In this document: in pieces, positions 1 to 9,330 of the stretch | Numbering within the stretch: position 1 is the first letter of the stretch | Layout of the letters: every line of letters starts with the position of its first letter | Translations under genes and position numbers: made by a program | The notes under the pieces: generated by a model | What the model saw: only the letters and a program-made list of their open reading frames with translations | What the model was told of the DNA's origin: nothing | Databases searched by the model: none | Source: Dyadobacter crusticola DSM 16708 | GTDB lineage: Bacteria > Bacteroidota > Bacteroidia > Cytophagales > Spirosomataceae | Direction of reading: 5' to 3' | NCBI RefSeq assembly: GCF_000701505.1 | Contig: NZ_KL370788.1 | Span: 22,239-86,238 of the forward strand | Length of the DNA: 64,000 bases

Positions 1-1
1 T

Positions 2-1231
2 TTCGGACTGGATTTCGCCTCCATTCATGCGGTTATTGATATTGACAATGATCAGGAAATTCTTTTCGGAAACGAGCTCACGATCGACGATATCGTCTGG
101 ACCGGCCCAAAAGAGCCACTTACCGAAAAAGCAGCAAAAGCCGGCATTGCACAGGTAAAGCCACTTTCTGCGATTGCTGGTTACCTGAAAAGTGCTGCAG
201 AAAGAAAGCAGGTCATTCATTTCCTCCCGCCGTACCGGGGCGATCACTACCTGCAGTTGCAGGATTGGTTGCATATATCGCCTGCCGAGGCTGCGCAAAA
301 AGCTTCTGTGACGTTGATCAAGGCGGTCGTTGCAATGCGGTCTTACAAAACAGATGAGGAAGTAGCCGAGCTGGAAAAAGCGGTGAATACATCGGTGGAT
401 ATGCATCTTGAATTTATGCGCAGCACACGTCCGGGCATGACGGAAAAAGAAGTGGCGGGCAAGCTGCAAAGCATTGCGATAGGCGCAGGTGGCGACATCT
501 CCTACCCAATTATATTGACCGTAAATGGCGAAATCCTCCACACCCACACCCGCGACCTGGTAATGCAGGAAGGACAAATGGGCTTGTGCGACGCCGGTGC
601 CGAAACGGCCATGCGCTACTGCGGCGACCTGACGCGTACCATTCCGATGGGCAAGCAATTCACATCCCTCCAAAAGGAGATGTACCAGATTGTATTGAAT
701 GCACAGAAATCTGCTATTGACGCTTGCAAGCCAGGTATTTTATTTAAAGATGTACACAAACTCGCCGCGACAAAGCTGCTGGAAGGACTGAAATTACTTG
801 GCGTAGTAAAAGGCGACGTGGAAGAAGCAATTGCAAATGATGTGCATACCTTGTTTTTCCAATGCGGGCTGGGCCACATGATGGGGCTCGACGTGCATGA
901 TATGGAAAACCTGGGCGAGCAGTATGTGGGTTATACAGATGACCTGGTAAAAGGAACCGCATTCGGCTGGAAATCGCTGCGCCTGGGCCGCGCGCTCGAA
1001 CCCGGCTTTGTAGTAACAGTCGAACCCGGACTTTACCTGATCCCAACCTTAATCGACCGCTGGAAAGCCGAGAACAAGCTGGCCGATTTTGTGGATTACA
1101 ACAAGCTCGAAACCCTGCGTGATTTTACAGGAATCCGCATTGAAGATAATATTCTGATCACCGAAAAGGGGAACCGGATTTTAGGAAAGCATTTGCCGAA
1201 AGAAGTGGCGGAAGTGGAGGCATTGCGGTGA
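2..1231 (+). CDS. pepP: Xaa-Pro aminopeptidase (aminopeptidase P, M24B), 5' end outside window
   Basis: The reading frame is open from base 2, so the gene enters from the left edge; the first in-window TTG at 257 is not the true start. About 409 residues are visible, and the family usually has 430-470, so only a short N-terminal piece is missing. The visible part has the end of the creatinase-type N-terminal domain, then the pita-bread catalytic domain. The five metal ligands of M24B enzymes are all visible: Asp in LCDAGAE, Asp in YCGDLTRT, His in GLGHMMGLDVHD, Glu in VTVEPGLYL and Glu in IRIEDNILI. The enzyme removes N-terminal residues preceding proline, and so fits the hydroxyproline and peptidase genes that follow on the other strand. 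No signal peptide can be judged. Confidence in the family is high; physiological substrate is inference. Confidence 0.93.
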   Translation, partial: FGLDFASIHAVIDIDNDQEILFGNELTIDDIVWTGPKEPLTEKAAKAGIAQVKPLSAIAGYLKSAAERKQVIHFLPPYRGDHYLQLQDWLHISPAEAAQKASVTLIKAVVAMRSYKTDEEVAELEKAVNTSVDMHLEFMRSTRPGMTEKEVAGKLQSIAIGAGGDISYPIILTVNGEILHTHTRDLVMQEGQMGLCDAGAETAMRYCGDLTRTIPMGKQFTSLQKEMYQIVLNAQKSAIDACKPGILFKDVHKLAATKLLEGLKLLGVVKGDVEEAIANDVHTLFFQCGLGHMMGLDVHDMENLGEQYVGYTDDLVKGTAFGWKSLRLGRALEPGFVVTVEPGLYLIPTLIDRWKAENKLADFVDYNKLETLRDFTGIRIEDNILITEKGNRILGKHLPKEVAEVEALR

Positions 1232-1303
1232 TAGCAGCTTACTCCTTAAAAGACTAAAATCCAATACATTTGGTTAAATTTGATTGTAGATAAGATACAG
1301 AAC

Positions 1304-1535
1304 ATGAACAGCAAAGCTGGTAAATGGCTACATCGGGCGTTTAGATAGCCTGAGCCTGGAAGAAAAACTTGACCTGATATCTAGGTTGAGCGCCTCTGCA
1401 AAACAGAATGTCGTGGACAAGAAAAGTGCATTCCGAGTAGCTTTTGGCGCATTTGATTCAGAGAAAACTGCTGATGAGATTATTGATGAAATCAGGGGGA
1501 GCAGAGTTTCGAATCGGGAAATTGCATCATTTTGA
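1304..1535 (+). pseudogene. VapB-like antitoxin remnant, frameshifted near its start
   Basis: An ATG at 1304 opens a frame that stops after 14 codons, but the neighbouring frame is open from 1308 to the TGA at 1533-1535. It reads through an amphipathic stretch (LDSLSLEEKLDLISRLSAS) and ends with DEIIDEIRGSRVSNREIASF. This layout (N-terminal Leu/Glu helix, C-terminal acidic then basic tail) resembles small antitoxins that precede PIN-domain toxins in Bacteroidota. A single-base shift between 1304 and 1311 would restore a continuous protein of about 77 residues. The stop codon overlaps the next gene start (TTGA), as in translationally coupled toxin-antitoxin pairs. The antitoxin assignment depends largely on the neighbour. 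Confidence 0.5.
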
Positions 1536-1705
1536 AGGAATTTCTCATCGATACGAACATTGCCATCTACTATATAAAGGGCAAGTTCAATCTGCAAGCT
1601 AAGTTCGATGACTTAGCCGAGGAGCATTGCTACATATCAGAGATAACACTTGCGGAGTTGAAATTTAACTTCGAGCAAACTATTACAGATTCTGCTGATC
1701 TATAA
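1532..1705 (+). pseudogene. VapC-like PIN-domain toxin, truncated
   Basis: From the TTG at 1532 the frame reads KEFLIDTNIAIYYIKGKF and continues to a stop at 1703-1705, giving only 57 residues. The opening hydrophobic strand followed by IDTN is the first catalytic motif of PIN-domain RNases, and ISEITLAELKF about 40 residues later is the second acidic motif (Glu). A complete VapC has about 130 residues with further acidic residues in the C-terminal half, which are absent here. It overlaps the upstream antitoxin remnant by four bases, the usual arrangement. With a frameshifted antitoxin and half a toxin, the module is very probably dead. Confidence 0.6.
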
Positions 1706-1871
1706 CATTATCATTTACCCTTCTCCTTTCCCTCTACCCTACTCCACCCTGCAAAATCGTCTTTTACCGCGCCGAAGATTCTCCATTGGTATTATTGTAA
1801 AAGCGTTTTCAACGATTGATTGCCGCCTAGTCCATTGCTTCCGGTAGCTCCTTCACAAGTAAAGTTGTGCA

Positions 1872-3434
1872 TTATCGCTTGCTTCCAGGCTGCGGCCGCG
1901 GCGCGGGCATGGGCTTTCTTGGCAGCTTCTGGTCCATTTGGGCGGTGTTGTACACAAATGCAGCGACTACCACCGCCATTTGTTTCAAATCGTCCATTAC
2001 CAGGCGCTCGTAAGTATCTGCATTGGTGTGGTGCGTGCGGGTACCATATTCAATTCCATCCTGGATAAACTGGAAGCCAGGCAGCCCCAGCGCATCAAAT
2101 GCCAGGTGATCGGTCCCGCCGGTGATTCGTGAAGTAACAGTCGGGTGGTCAATGATGTCAGAAAACCCATTCAGCCATTTTTCAAAGATCGGGCGCACGC
2201 CTTCATTGCCCTGCAGGTAAATTCCCCGGATGCGGCCGGTACCGTTATCGATGTTGTAGTAAGCAGATAACTTCTCGTGCGCCGGTAGCAGCTTCATGGT
2301 TTCCATATCGCCGAATGTATTTTTCACATAAAAACGCGATCCGTACAAACCCTGCTCTTCGCCAGACCAAAGTGCAATTCTGATCGTTCTGCGTGGCTTC
2401 AAACCGGCAGTCTGCAATATCCTGACAGCCTCCATCATCACTGTACAACCTGCCGCATTATCCGTCGCCCCGGTTGCACTATGCCAGGAATCGAGGTGGC
2501 CGCCGAGCATGACGATTTCGTCTTTCAGCTTGGGATCAGTACCCGGTATTTCGGCGATCACATTACCTGTTGTTAATTTTTTGTCAAAAAAGGCAGTTGC
2601 CGATTCTGCTTCCAGGGTTACGGGGATACCATCTTCCACCAGCCGCGCAACAAGCCCCGCATGCTCCGGTGCAAGCTCAAATGCCGGTCCGGCCAAAGGC
2701 GCATTGCCCCTGAAAGAAGCTCCATTGCTTGTGAAAAACGTACCATGCTTGCCCATGCGGCCAGCAAGTTCCAGCTTCACCTTTTGTGACTTTAATGTAC
2801 TGTCCACCCGGCTTCTGAAAGAGCGCATTGCCTGCATTCGCTCTACCTGCTCAGGTGTAAAATTGCTCTGTCCAAATGGAACAGAATTAGTCATTTTGTC
2901 GAGTTCCTCGGCTGTATAGCGCTTGGCATCGGGAGTAAAACTCGGATCTGTGCTGGCATTTCCTTTTGTCAACACGATTTTGCCGTCGAGCTTCCCGTCG
3001 GCATACTTTTTCAGGTCCTCTTCATTCTGGATATCTACCACAACCACCTCGCCGCTGATCAGTCCGGAAGTACCTGAAGTCCATGCTTTTGGAATTGCTA
3101 TGAAAGGCATATAATAAGGTTTGGTCATCGCCAGGTAGCTTTTTTCAACCTGCCAGCCTTTTCCAAATTCACCCCATTCTTCGAGTCTCGCATTCTGTAA
3201 TCCCCATTTTTTCAACTCGCTTACCGACCAGTCTGCTGCGCGTTGGAAACCGGGAGAATTCGTGAGTCTCGGACCTGAAACGTCTGTAAGCTGGTGGGCT
3301 ATCTCCGCGACCTTTGAGTTTTCAAGACCTTCTTTACGGATCTTGGCAATAGCTGCCTGGTCCATTTCCTGAGCGATTGCAAGCCCTGGGAAGAACAGCA
3401 GAAGTGAATAAAAAGTGGATTTCATGTGCATCAT
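1872..3434 (-). CDS. Secreted M28 family metallopeptidase
   Basis: 520 residues with an N-terminal signal peptide (MKSTFYSLLLFFPGLAIAQ when counted from the Met at 3425), so the protein is exported. Residues of about 100-300 include a PA-like insert, and the zinc peptidase core follows. Co-catalytic zinc ligands typical of M28 are visible: His313 in GGHLDSWH, Asp325 in TDNAAG, the Glu pair in WSGEEQG (359-360), Asp396 in YNIDNGTG and His near 468 in HHTNADTYE. M28 enzymes are aminopeptidases or carboxypeptidases acting on short peptides. The start is ambiguous between 3434, 3431 and 3425; the first overlaps the upstream permease by an ATGA junction, arguing for translational coupling. Last gene of the hydroxyproline/peptide block. 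The tail is Pro/Arg rich. Confidence 0.92.
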   Translation of the reverse strand: MMHMKSTFYSLLLFFPGLAIAQEMDQAAIAKIRKEGLENSKVAEIAHQLTDVSGPRLTNSPGFQRAADWSVSELKKWGLQNARLEEWGEFGKGWQVEKSYLAMTKPYYMPFIAIPKAWTSGTSGLISGEVVVVDIQNEEDLKKYADGKLDGKIVLTKGNASTDPSFTPDAKRYTAEELDKMTNSVPFGQSNFTPEQVERMQAMRSFRSRVDSTLKSQKVKLELAGRMGKHGTFFTSNGASFRGNAPLAGPAFELAPEHAGLVARLVEDGIPVTLEAESATAFFDKKLTTGNVIAEIPGTDPKLKDEIVMLGGHLDSWHSATGATDNAAGCTVMMEAVRILQTAGLKPRRTIRIALWSGEEQGLYGSRFYVKNTFGDMETMKLLPAHEKLSAYYNIDNGTGRIRGIYLQGNEGVRPIFEKWLNGFSDIIDHPTVTSRITGGTDHLAFDALGLPGFQFIQDGIEYGTRTHHTNADTYERLVMDDLKQMAVVVAAFVYNTAQMDQKLPRKPMPAPRPQPGSKR

Positions 3435-4873
3435 GCAATATCTGTATTCATAAGATCTTTTTTACCGATAAAATAGTAGACCGGAATACCCAGCAAAACA
3501 ATGATCAGCCCCGGCCAGGTATATTCAGGTTTGTAAATAATGAGAAGTACGCAAAACGCCACGCCCATCAAAATGTAAATGATAGGCAGGAAGGGGTAAC
3601 CAAATGCTTTGTACGGACGAGGCACATCCGGCATTTTCTTTCTTAATATAAATATTCCGATAATGGTAAGCATATAGAACACCACCACCACGAATGAAAT
3701 CATATCGAGCAGGTTACCATATTTGCCGCTCAGGCTCCACAGGCAGGCGATCAGGCATTGGATCCAAAGGCCGAATTCAGGCACCGAGTTCTTGTTCAAA
3801 GTCCCCACTTTTTTGAAAAACATTCCATCTTTCGCCATCGAATAATATACCCGGGCTCCGGACATAATCAGTCCATTATTGCACCCGAAAGTCGAAATCA
3901 TGATCATAACCGCGATAATGATCGTTCCCGCGTTGCCGAAAATTACGTGAGAGGCAGTTACCGCAACCCTGTCTTTATCGGAAGATGCAATTTCCTGCAA
4001 GGACAAAACGCCGGTGTACATCACGTTTGTCATTACATAAATAACAGTGACGATGATAGTACCCAATGCGAGACTCAGTCCGATATTACGCTGCGGGTTC
4101 TTGATCTCGCCAGCTATAAATGTTACATTATTCCACGAATCACTGCTGAAAATTGAGCCTACCATTGAGGCTGCTATTGCGCCGAAAGCGGCTATGGTTG
4201 TGTAGGATTCAATGCTGCCGTCGATATTTAGCTTGTGTAAATCCCACATCGTCGCCGACTCCCAGTTGGCTGCCCAGATCTCAGGTTTCATGAAAAGCAG
4301 CCCGAAAACGATCAGTCCGAGCAAGCTCAGCAGCTTGGTCAATGTGAATGTAGTCTGGATGATTTTCCCGCCATTTACACCACGTGTATTAATAAACGTC
4401 AGCAACACAATGAGCACCAGCGAGAGTAGCTGCGCGGGTGAAATCTTGATAAAACCAAGGTCAAATGCGACCAGATCTTCACTGAACATCGGAAGCAAAT
4501 ACGCCGTAAACTTCGCAAATGCAACCGCTACCGCCGCAATAGTGGCGGTTTGAATCACCGTAAAAAAGCTCCAACCGTACAAAAACCCGATCAGTGAATT
4601 ATATGCTTCTTTCAGATAAACATATTGCCCGCCTGCTTTCGGGAACATCGCGCTCAACTCCCCGTAACTCAATGCGGCAGTAAGCGTCATAAACCCGGTA
4701 ATCAGCCACACAAACATCAGCCAGCCCACGCTGCCCGTATTCCGGGTAATATCCGCACTTACAATGAATATCCCTGATCCGATCATGCTGCCGGCCACCA
4801 GCATGGTGGCGTCCATGAGTCCCAGCGACGGTTTAAACGAGGTTTTTTCTTCAGCAGGAGTTTCCGGCAACAT
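3431..4873 (-). CDS. APC superfamily amino acid permease
   Basis: 480 residues, about twelve hydrophobic segments, with the consensus motif GSMIGSGIF in the first membrane helix (residues 28-36), typical of amino acid-polyamine-organocation transporters. The N-terminus is cytoplasmic and hydrophilic (MLPETPAEEKTSFKP). It lies between two extracytoplasmic peptidases (DUF885 upstream, M28 downstream with a 4-base overlap) and downstream of hydroxyproline catabolic genes. Uptake of hydroxyproline, proline or another product of peptide hydrolysis is therefore the natural guess, but the substrate cannot be read from the sequence. The C-terminal helices around GILILRKKMPDVPRPYKAF are typical of the LAT/YfnA-like branch. 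Confidence 0.9.
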   Translation of the reverse strand: MLPETPAEEKTSFKPSLGLMDATMLVAGSMIGSGIFIVSADITRNTGSVGWLMFVWLITGFMTLTAALSYGELSAMFPKAGGQYVYLKEAYNSLIGFLYGWSFFTVIQTATIAAVAVAFAKFTAYLLPMFSEDLVAFDLGFIKISPAQLLSLVLIVLLTFINTRGVNGGKIIQTTFTLTKLLSLLGLIVFGLLFMKPEIWAANWESATMWDLHKLNIDGSIESYTTIAAFGAIAASMVGSIFSSDSWNNVTFIAGEIKNPQRNIGLSLALGTIIVTVIYVMTNVMYTGVLSLQEIASSDKDRVAVTASHVIFGNAGTIIIAVMIMISTFGCNNGLIMSGARVYYSMAKDGMFFKKVGTLNKNSVPEFGLWIQCLIACLWSLSGKYGNLLDMISFVVVVFYMLTIIGIFILRKKMPDVPRPYKAFGYPFLPIIYILMGVAFCVLLIIYKPEYTWPGLIIVLLGIPVYYFIGKKDLMNTDIA

Positions 4874-4924
4874 ATAGGAAAAAGATTTTAAAGGGCGGTT
4901 TGTTACAAATTGTAAGCTACAATA

Positions 4925-6706
4925 TTATTTGAAACTATAAAACTTCCATTGCGTTTTGAAGTCGCGCTTCAATGCCTGGTTGGTCAGCGTCGCCCGGAGC
5001 ATTTCTATCGGCATATTATTCTCCTTCATCACGGCGTCGTGAAATTGCTGGTAGGTCATTTTACCACTGTCGACCAATTCCTTTTTGAGGCTGAATATTT
5101 GCAATCCGCCGATGAGATAGGCGATCTGGTACAATGGACTGTAATTTCCCTGAAAAGAGCGACGCACTTCACCTTCCGCATTTGCCCGCTCGTGCCCTAC
5201 CCTGTCCACCAGAAAGTCAATGCATTCCTGCGGTGTCCATTTACCCAAATGATAATTCAGCGAAAAGATAATGCGCGCGCAACGGTGCATGCGCCAGAAC
5301 AGCATCCCGATCCGCTCTTCGGGTGTTTTGGCAAAACCTTTGTCGTACAGCAGCAGCTCCCAGTACAAAGCCCAGCCTTCGGTCCAGAATGGAGTCCCGA
5401 ATTCCTGGCGGTAGGACTTATACCTGCTCCGCATATAATATTGCAAATGGTGACCGGGTACCAGCTCGTGGTGAACCGTGGAGCGTGAAAAATAAGGATT
5501 GTTACCACGCATACTCATGAGCTTATCCTCATGGTTCATAGTATTCGTCGGATAGGAAATGATAATGTCGCGGCCGCCGAGAAAAAAAGGATTGATCAGC
5601 TGGCGCTCCGGCGTCATCATCTGCATTCCCCAGGTTTCGTCTGCGATTTCCGGGTATTGGTACAGGTTGTTTTTGGTTATAAAATCCTTGGCATCGTTGT
5701 AGAGCTTCATGATCAATGCAGGCTGCTGACCTTCGGGTACAAAGCTATTTTTGACTTTTTCCTGCGCCTTTTGCCACTCGTTTCCGAAGCCCATTTCCTG
5801 CGAAGCTTTCAGCAATTCCTTGTCGCACCACGCGAATTCCCTGTTAGCCAACTCAATCAGTTCTTCCGGCGTGTAGCTGATCATTTCCACCCCCAACTGT
5901 CGGATCAGCTCGTCGCGACCGATCGGTACTCCTTTGATGCCGCTCTTATCTTCTTTTTGAGTGGTGTTGAGCTTGCCTTTGCTCTTGATGGATCTGGCAT
6001 AAACAGTTAATGCACTGTCCAAAGCCTGATAAGGTTTGGGTACCCACCAGGTAAACATCGGATCGTAGCCATTGTAAAAATCGTAAACGCCTTTCAACCG
6101 CTCCCCCATTCCCTTGATCGCGTCTTCTGCGCGGGTAGCGAGCGGCATATCTATGTTGTCGACCTTTTTCAGGGATTCGGAAGCGGCATTTACTTCTTTC
6201 AAAATACCATTAAGTCCGCCCGCTACTTTCTGACCATCAATGGTATCTCCGCGCCTGCGTTGTTTTTCCAATGCATAAATTTTGTCCGCAAATGGAATGT
6301 ACTTCGTAATGAGGTTGTATTCCTTTTCTTCCTGCGCAAGGCTTAACAGATGGTCGTCGATATTTCTTTTTAATAGAATATAATCCACTTTCCCGTAAAT
6401 GCTCATTGCATCAAAATCCACTTTCGACAACCTGGCGAGATAATCCTTGTCTACCTCGGTCAGCCTTTTTCGCTGCTCGGGCGAGTTCAGTACGTACGAA
6501 GGCGCCGCAAATCCACGCCCGCGAGTGAGCATCGGAGAATAAAACGACCGCACCGCCTGAATATCCGCATCATACTGCATCACCAGCCCGGCTGTTTCAC
6601 TCGTTTGTTCGTAGAGGTTGAATTTGGGGTTTTGAGCGAAAGAACTGCTGGCGGCAATGCAGGCAAACGCAAGACTAAAAAGCAGGGAGTAGCAGTGCTT
6701 TTTCAA
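4925..6706 (-). CDS. DUF885 family secreted metalloprotein (putative peptidase)
   Basis: 593 residues with a signal peptide (MKKHCYSLLFSLAFACIAASSSFAQ). The signature HHELVPGHH at residues 412-420 is the extended HExxGHH zinc-binding motif of the DUF885 family, whose members are mostly uncharacterised, with some reported as dipeptidase- or carboxypeptidase-like. Downstream FWTEGWALYWE supplies the conserved Glu of a gluzincin-like site. Length matches the family. It sits 51 bp upstream of the permease and downstream of the D-hydroxyproline dehydrogenase on the same strand. Location and partners suggest it cleaves imported or periplasmic peptides, possibly proline- or hydroxyproline-containing ones; this is inference. 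Confidence 0.88.
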   Translation of the reverse strand: MKKHCYSLLFSLAFACIAASSSFAQNPKFNLYEQTSETAGLVMQYDADIQAVRSFYSPMLTRGRGFAAPSYVLNSPEQRKRLTEVDKDYLARLSKVDFDAMSIYGKVDYILLKRNIDDHLLSLAQEEKEYNLITKYIPFADKIYALEKQRRRGDTIDGQKVAGGLNGILKEVNAASESLKKVDNIDMPLATRAEDAIKGMGERLKGVYDFYNGYDPMFTWWVPKPYQALDSALTVYARSIKSKGKLNTTQKEDKSGIKGVPIGRDELIRQLGVEMISYTPEELIELANREFAWCDKELLKASQEMGFGNEWQKAQEKVKNSFVPEGQQPALIMKLYNDAKDFITKNNLYQYPEIADETWGMQMMTPERQLINPFFLGGRDIIISYPTNTMNHEDKLMSMRGNNPYFSRSTVHHELVPGHHLQYYMRSRYKSYRQEFGTPFWTEGWALYWELLLYDKGFAKTPEERIGMLFWRMHRCARIIFSLNYHLGKWTPQECIDFLVDRVGHERANAEGEVRRSFQGNYSPLYQIAYLIGGLQIFSLKKELVDSGKMTYQQFHDAVMKENNMPIEMLRATLTNQALKRDFKTQWKFYSFK

Positions 6707-6807
6707 AGGTGGAGTATGTTTAAAGGTTAGGAATTATGGGTATTGCGCAGTGAAGTGATGCCTTTGCTTCGACTGGTGTTCTGCGTACGAGTCGCATTTG
6801 TGCATTT

Positions 6808-6890
6808 GCTTCGACTCCGCTCAGCATGACAAGGTGTTTGCCAAGTACCAAGCTCTTACACATGCTTTGTCACCCTGAGCGGAGTCGAAG
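6808..6890. repeat. Inverted repeat of the CTTCGACTCCGCTCAG type
   Basis: CTTCGACTCCGCTCAGCATG begins at 6809 and its near-perfect reverse complement (CACCCTGAGCGGAGTCGAAG) ends at 6890, separated by about 30 bp. A third partial copy (TTTGCTTCGACTGG) lies near 6764-6777. Similar short repeats are common between genes in many bacterial genomes. It occupies the gap between the dehydrogenase and the DUF885 gene and could fold as a hairpin in the transcript. Confidence 0.75.
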
Positions 6891-6905
6891 GGCAGGCGAC
6901 AACGC

Positions 6906-8246
6906 TCAGTTATACCGCTCCGGATCGTATAGGACGGTACTTACCGAAGTAGTACTCCGATCGGCCAGTTCCGCCACTATCTTGCCTGTTGCCGGGCCGA
7001 GACTGATCCCCATCATGCCATGGCCGCCTGCTACGATCAGGTTTTTCAGTTTTTTACTATATCCCAGATAAGGAAGTCCGTCTGGCGAGCATGGGCGGAA
7101 ACCGTACCAGATTTTTTCTCTGGCAGGGACAGCCGCATTGAGTTCGGGATAGTATTTCGGAATTGCATTCACGATACCTTCTACCCGGTTCATATTGATC
7201 TTGTCGTTCACAGCTGCGAGCTCCATGGTGCCGCCGAAGCGAACTTGTCCGTTCATCGGGGTTACTGCTACACGGGCTTCGATCAATAAAGCGGGATGTA
7301 CGATCGGGTGTGCTGCATTGGGCTGCATAAACGAATATCCCTTGCCGGGCATTACCGGAATGGAAAGTCCGGCCAGTTTGGCGAGCTGCGGCAGCCAGGT
7401 ACCTCCCGTCATGATCACAAGATCACTTTCGTATTTACCCCGCGTAGTTTCAACGGCTTTTACTTCGCCATTTTGAATGGAGTATCCGGTTACCTCTGCA
7501 TTGGAAACCACCTTAGCGCCTTTTGCTTTGATGAATTTCAGAAGCTGGTTGAACAATGCAGTCGGGTACAAATGCGCATCGCAGTGGTAATGCACTGCAC
7601 CTGCAACATCTAGCGTTAAGCCTGGCTCAATGGCTTGCACCTGCTCTTTGGATAGCATTTCCACATCGAGCCCGAGCTTCTGCGCATCTTTGCCAACGTG
7701 GATTTCCTCTTCGCCTGCCTTTTCAGTTTTGTAAAGCATTAAGATGCCTTTTTCCTCAAGACCGAAATCAAACCCTTCTTCCTGCGCCAGCTCTTCATAC
7801 AATTTCTTGCTGAGCAAATGGTAATCGCGCAGGTAAGGCGCAGCCCGCTCCACGTTAGCAGGAGTTGCGCTTTTCATAAACTTCAACCCCCAAGAAATCA
7901 ATGAAAAATCGAGGGAAGGTTTTACGTAAAAAGGACTGCGGCTATCAAACATCCATTTGATCCCCTTGGCGACCATTCCGGGTGCAGCCAGCGGAATAAA
8001 GTGGCTAGGCACGATCATACCCGCATTTCCATGCGAGCAATTATCGCTCAGATCGCCTTTATCCAGCAAAGTCACATTCCAGCCGCTTTTCAGCAAATAA
8101 TAAGCCGAAGCCAGCCCCATAATTCCCCCACCAATGATGGTGGTGGTTCCTTTTTTGGCTGTCGGCTGTCGGCTATCAGCCGTCGGCCTTTCGTTGGTGC
8201 TTGCCGGTATTATAGTTTGTGTTGAGGAAGTTGACATGCTATCCAT
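6906..8246 (-). CDS. FAD-dependent D-amino acid (D-hydroxyproline) dehydrogenase, DadA-like
   Basis: 446 residues of the DAO/DadA family. The Rossmann dinucleotide motif GGGIMG is at residues 39-44 after the strand TTTII, and the C-terminus has the usual FRPCSPDGLPYLG and GGHGMMGISLGPATG motifs. The protein is soluble and would pass electrons from a D-amino acid to an acceptor. Directly upstream is a 4-hydroxyproline epimerase, so cis-4-hydroxy-D-proline, oxidised to 1-pyrroline-4-hydroxy-2-carboxylate, is the likely substrate. The first 32 residues are unusual: the segment PTADSRQPTA is encoded by a dispersed DNA repeat, and family members normally start a few residues before the Rossmann strand. 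No Met lies between the repeat and GGGIMG, so the start (8246 or 8237) must include the repeat unless a non-ATG start is used. Confidence 0.88.
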   Translation of the reverse strand: MDSMSTSSTQTIIPASTNERPTADSRQPTAKKGTTTIIGGGIMGLASAYYLLKSGWNVTLLDKGDLSDNCSHGNAGMIVPSHFIPLAAPGMVAKGIKWMFDSRSPFYVKPSLDFSLISWGLKFMKSATPANVERAAPYLRDYHLLSKKLYEELAQEEGFDFGLEEKGILMLYKTEKAGEEEIHVGKDAQKLGLDVEMLSKEQVQAIEPGLTLDVAGAVHYHCDAHLYPTALFNQLLKFIKAKGAKVVSNAEVTGYSIQNGEVKAVETTRGKYESDLVIMTGGTWLPQLAKLAGLSIPVMPGKGYSFMQPNAAHPIVHPALLIEARVAVTPMNGQVRFGGTMELAAVNDKINMNRVEGIVNAIPKYYPELNAAVPAREKIWYGFRPCSPDGLPYLGYSKKLKNLIVAGGHGMMGISLGPATGKIVAELADRSTTSVSTVLYDPERYN

Positions 8247-8292
8247 ATTATTATACTAAATCAAAAAGCCGGCTACCGAAAGCCGACAGCCG
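8157..8292. repeat. Two inverted copies of a GGCTGTCGGC-type repeat flanking a gene start
   Basis: Copy one (8157-8188) reads GGCTGTCGGCTGTCGGCTAT then CAGCCGTCGGCC and lies inside the dehydrogenase coding region. Copy two (8268-8292) reads GCCGGCTACCGAAAGCCGAC then AGCCG, is in the opposite orientation and lies just upstream of the start codon. The reverse complement of copy two contains GGCTGTCGGCTTTCGG, close to copy one. Related AT-richer copies occur near 9331, 9470 and 36349. Confidence 0.7.
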
Positions 8293-8312
8293 AAGTAAAG
8301 GCTTGACAGTCA

Positions 8313-9314
8313 TCATATAACCTGAAAACCATACGCATACGGATCTTCTTCGTCGTCGATGAAGATATTGTTGTAGCCTGTTACTACTGCCCAGCCTTCG
8401 ATTCCGGGGATGATGGCGGGTTTGTTGCCTATTGTTACTTCGTCTTCTACTGTTCCGGTGAATTTGGAACCGATGATACTTTCGTGAATGAACTGGTCGC
8501 CTTTTTTCAGCTTGCCTTTGGCGTGCCATTGGGCCATTCTCGCGGAGGTACCTGTGCCGCAAGGTGAGCGGTCAATTGCTTTGTCGCCGTAGAACACCGC
8601 ATTCCTGGCCGTTGAAGTTGGATCAATAACCGCGCCTGCCCAGAGAATGTGGCTGAGTCCGTTGATGTGCTCGTTCTCGGGGTGCACGAAAGTGTATTGT
8701 TCATTCATCCGCTTGCGCAGTACCCTGCTCCAACTGATCAATTGATCAGCTGTGTAATTTTCTAAACCAGCGAAATTCTCTTGCGGATCGATAATTCCGT
8801 AGAAGTTACCTCCGTAAGAAACATCCATTTTCAATGTACCCAGGTCGGGGCATTCCACTGTCAGGTTTTCGGCTGCGAGGAACGATTTGATATTAACCAG
8901 TTTGACGGAAGTTACTCTTTTCCCCTCTTGCTTATATTCCACCAAAACCAATCCGGCAGGTGTTTCGAGGCGCAGCTTGCCTGGTATTTTGGGCGTTACC
9001 AACCCTTCCTGAATGGCAATGGTAACTGTCCCAATCGTACCGTGACCGCACATAGGCAGGCAGCCGCTGGTTTCGATATAAAGCACACCGATGTCGTTCG
9101 CAGGATCAACCGGCGGATACAGAATGCTCCCGCTCATCATATCATGGCCACGCGGCTCGAACATTAAGCCTTTGCGGATCCAGTCAAATTCTTTCAAAAA
9201 ATGAAGCCTGCGCTCCATCATACTATTTCCATTCAACAATGGACCACCACCTGCTACCACCCGAACCGGATTGCCACAAGTATGGGCATCAATACAAAAA
9301 AAGGTTTTGCGCAT
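8313..9314 (-). CDS. 4-hydroxyproline 2-epimerase (proline racemase family)
   Basis: 333 residues, the standard family length. Both catalytic cysteines are present: Cys89 in the motif MCGHGTIG and Cys252 in SPCGTGTSA. Two cysteines indicate a racemase/epimerase; trans-3-hydroxyproline dehydratases of the same family carry Thr at one of these places. The enzyme inverts the alpha carbon of trans-4-hydroxy-L-proline to give cis-4-hydroxy-D-proline, the first step of the hydroxyproline-to-2-oxoglutarate pathway. The other three pathway enzymes are its immediate neighbours on the same strand, which supports hydroxyproline over proline as substrate. The protein has no signal peptide and is cytoplasmic. 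Confidence is high. Confidence 0.94.
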   Translation of the reverse strand: MRKTFFCIDAHTCGNPVRVVAGGGPLLNGNSMMERRLHFLKEFDWIRKGLMFEPRGHDMMSGSILYPPVDPANDIGVLYIETSGCLPMCGHGTIGTVTIAIQEGLVTPKIPGKLRLETPAGLVLVEYKQEGKRVTSVKLVNIKSFLAAENLTVECPDLGTLKMDVSYGGNFYGIIDPQENFAGLENYTADQLISWSRVLRKRMNEQYTFVHPENEHINGLSHILWAGAVIDPTSTARNAVFYGDKAIDRSPCGTGTSARMAQWHAKGKLKKGDQFIHESIIGSKFTGTVEDEVTIGNKPAIIPGIEGWAVVTGYNNIFIDDEEDPYAYGFQVI

Positions 9315-9330
9315 TGTTTTTGGCTTGGCT

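Noticed and set aside
6808..6890. Insertion sequence ends
   Set aside because: The arms are only about 20 bp apart from a 30-bp centre, with no transposase gene and no target-site duplication visible.
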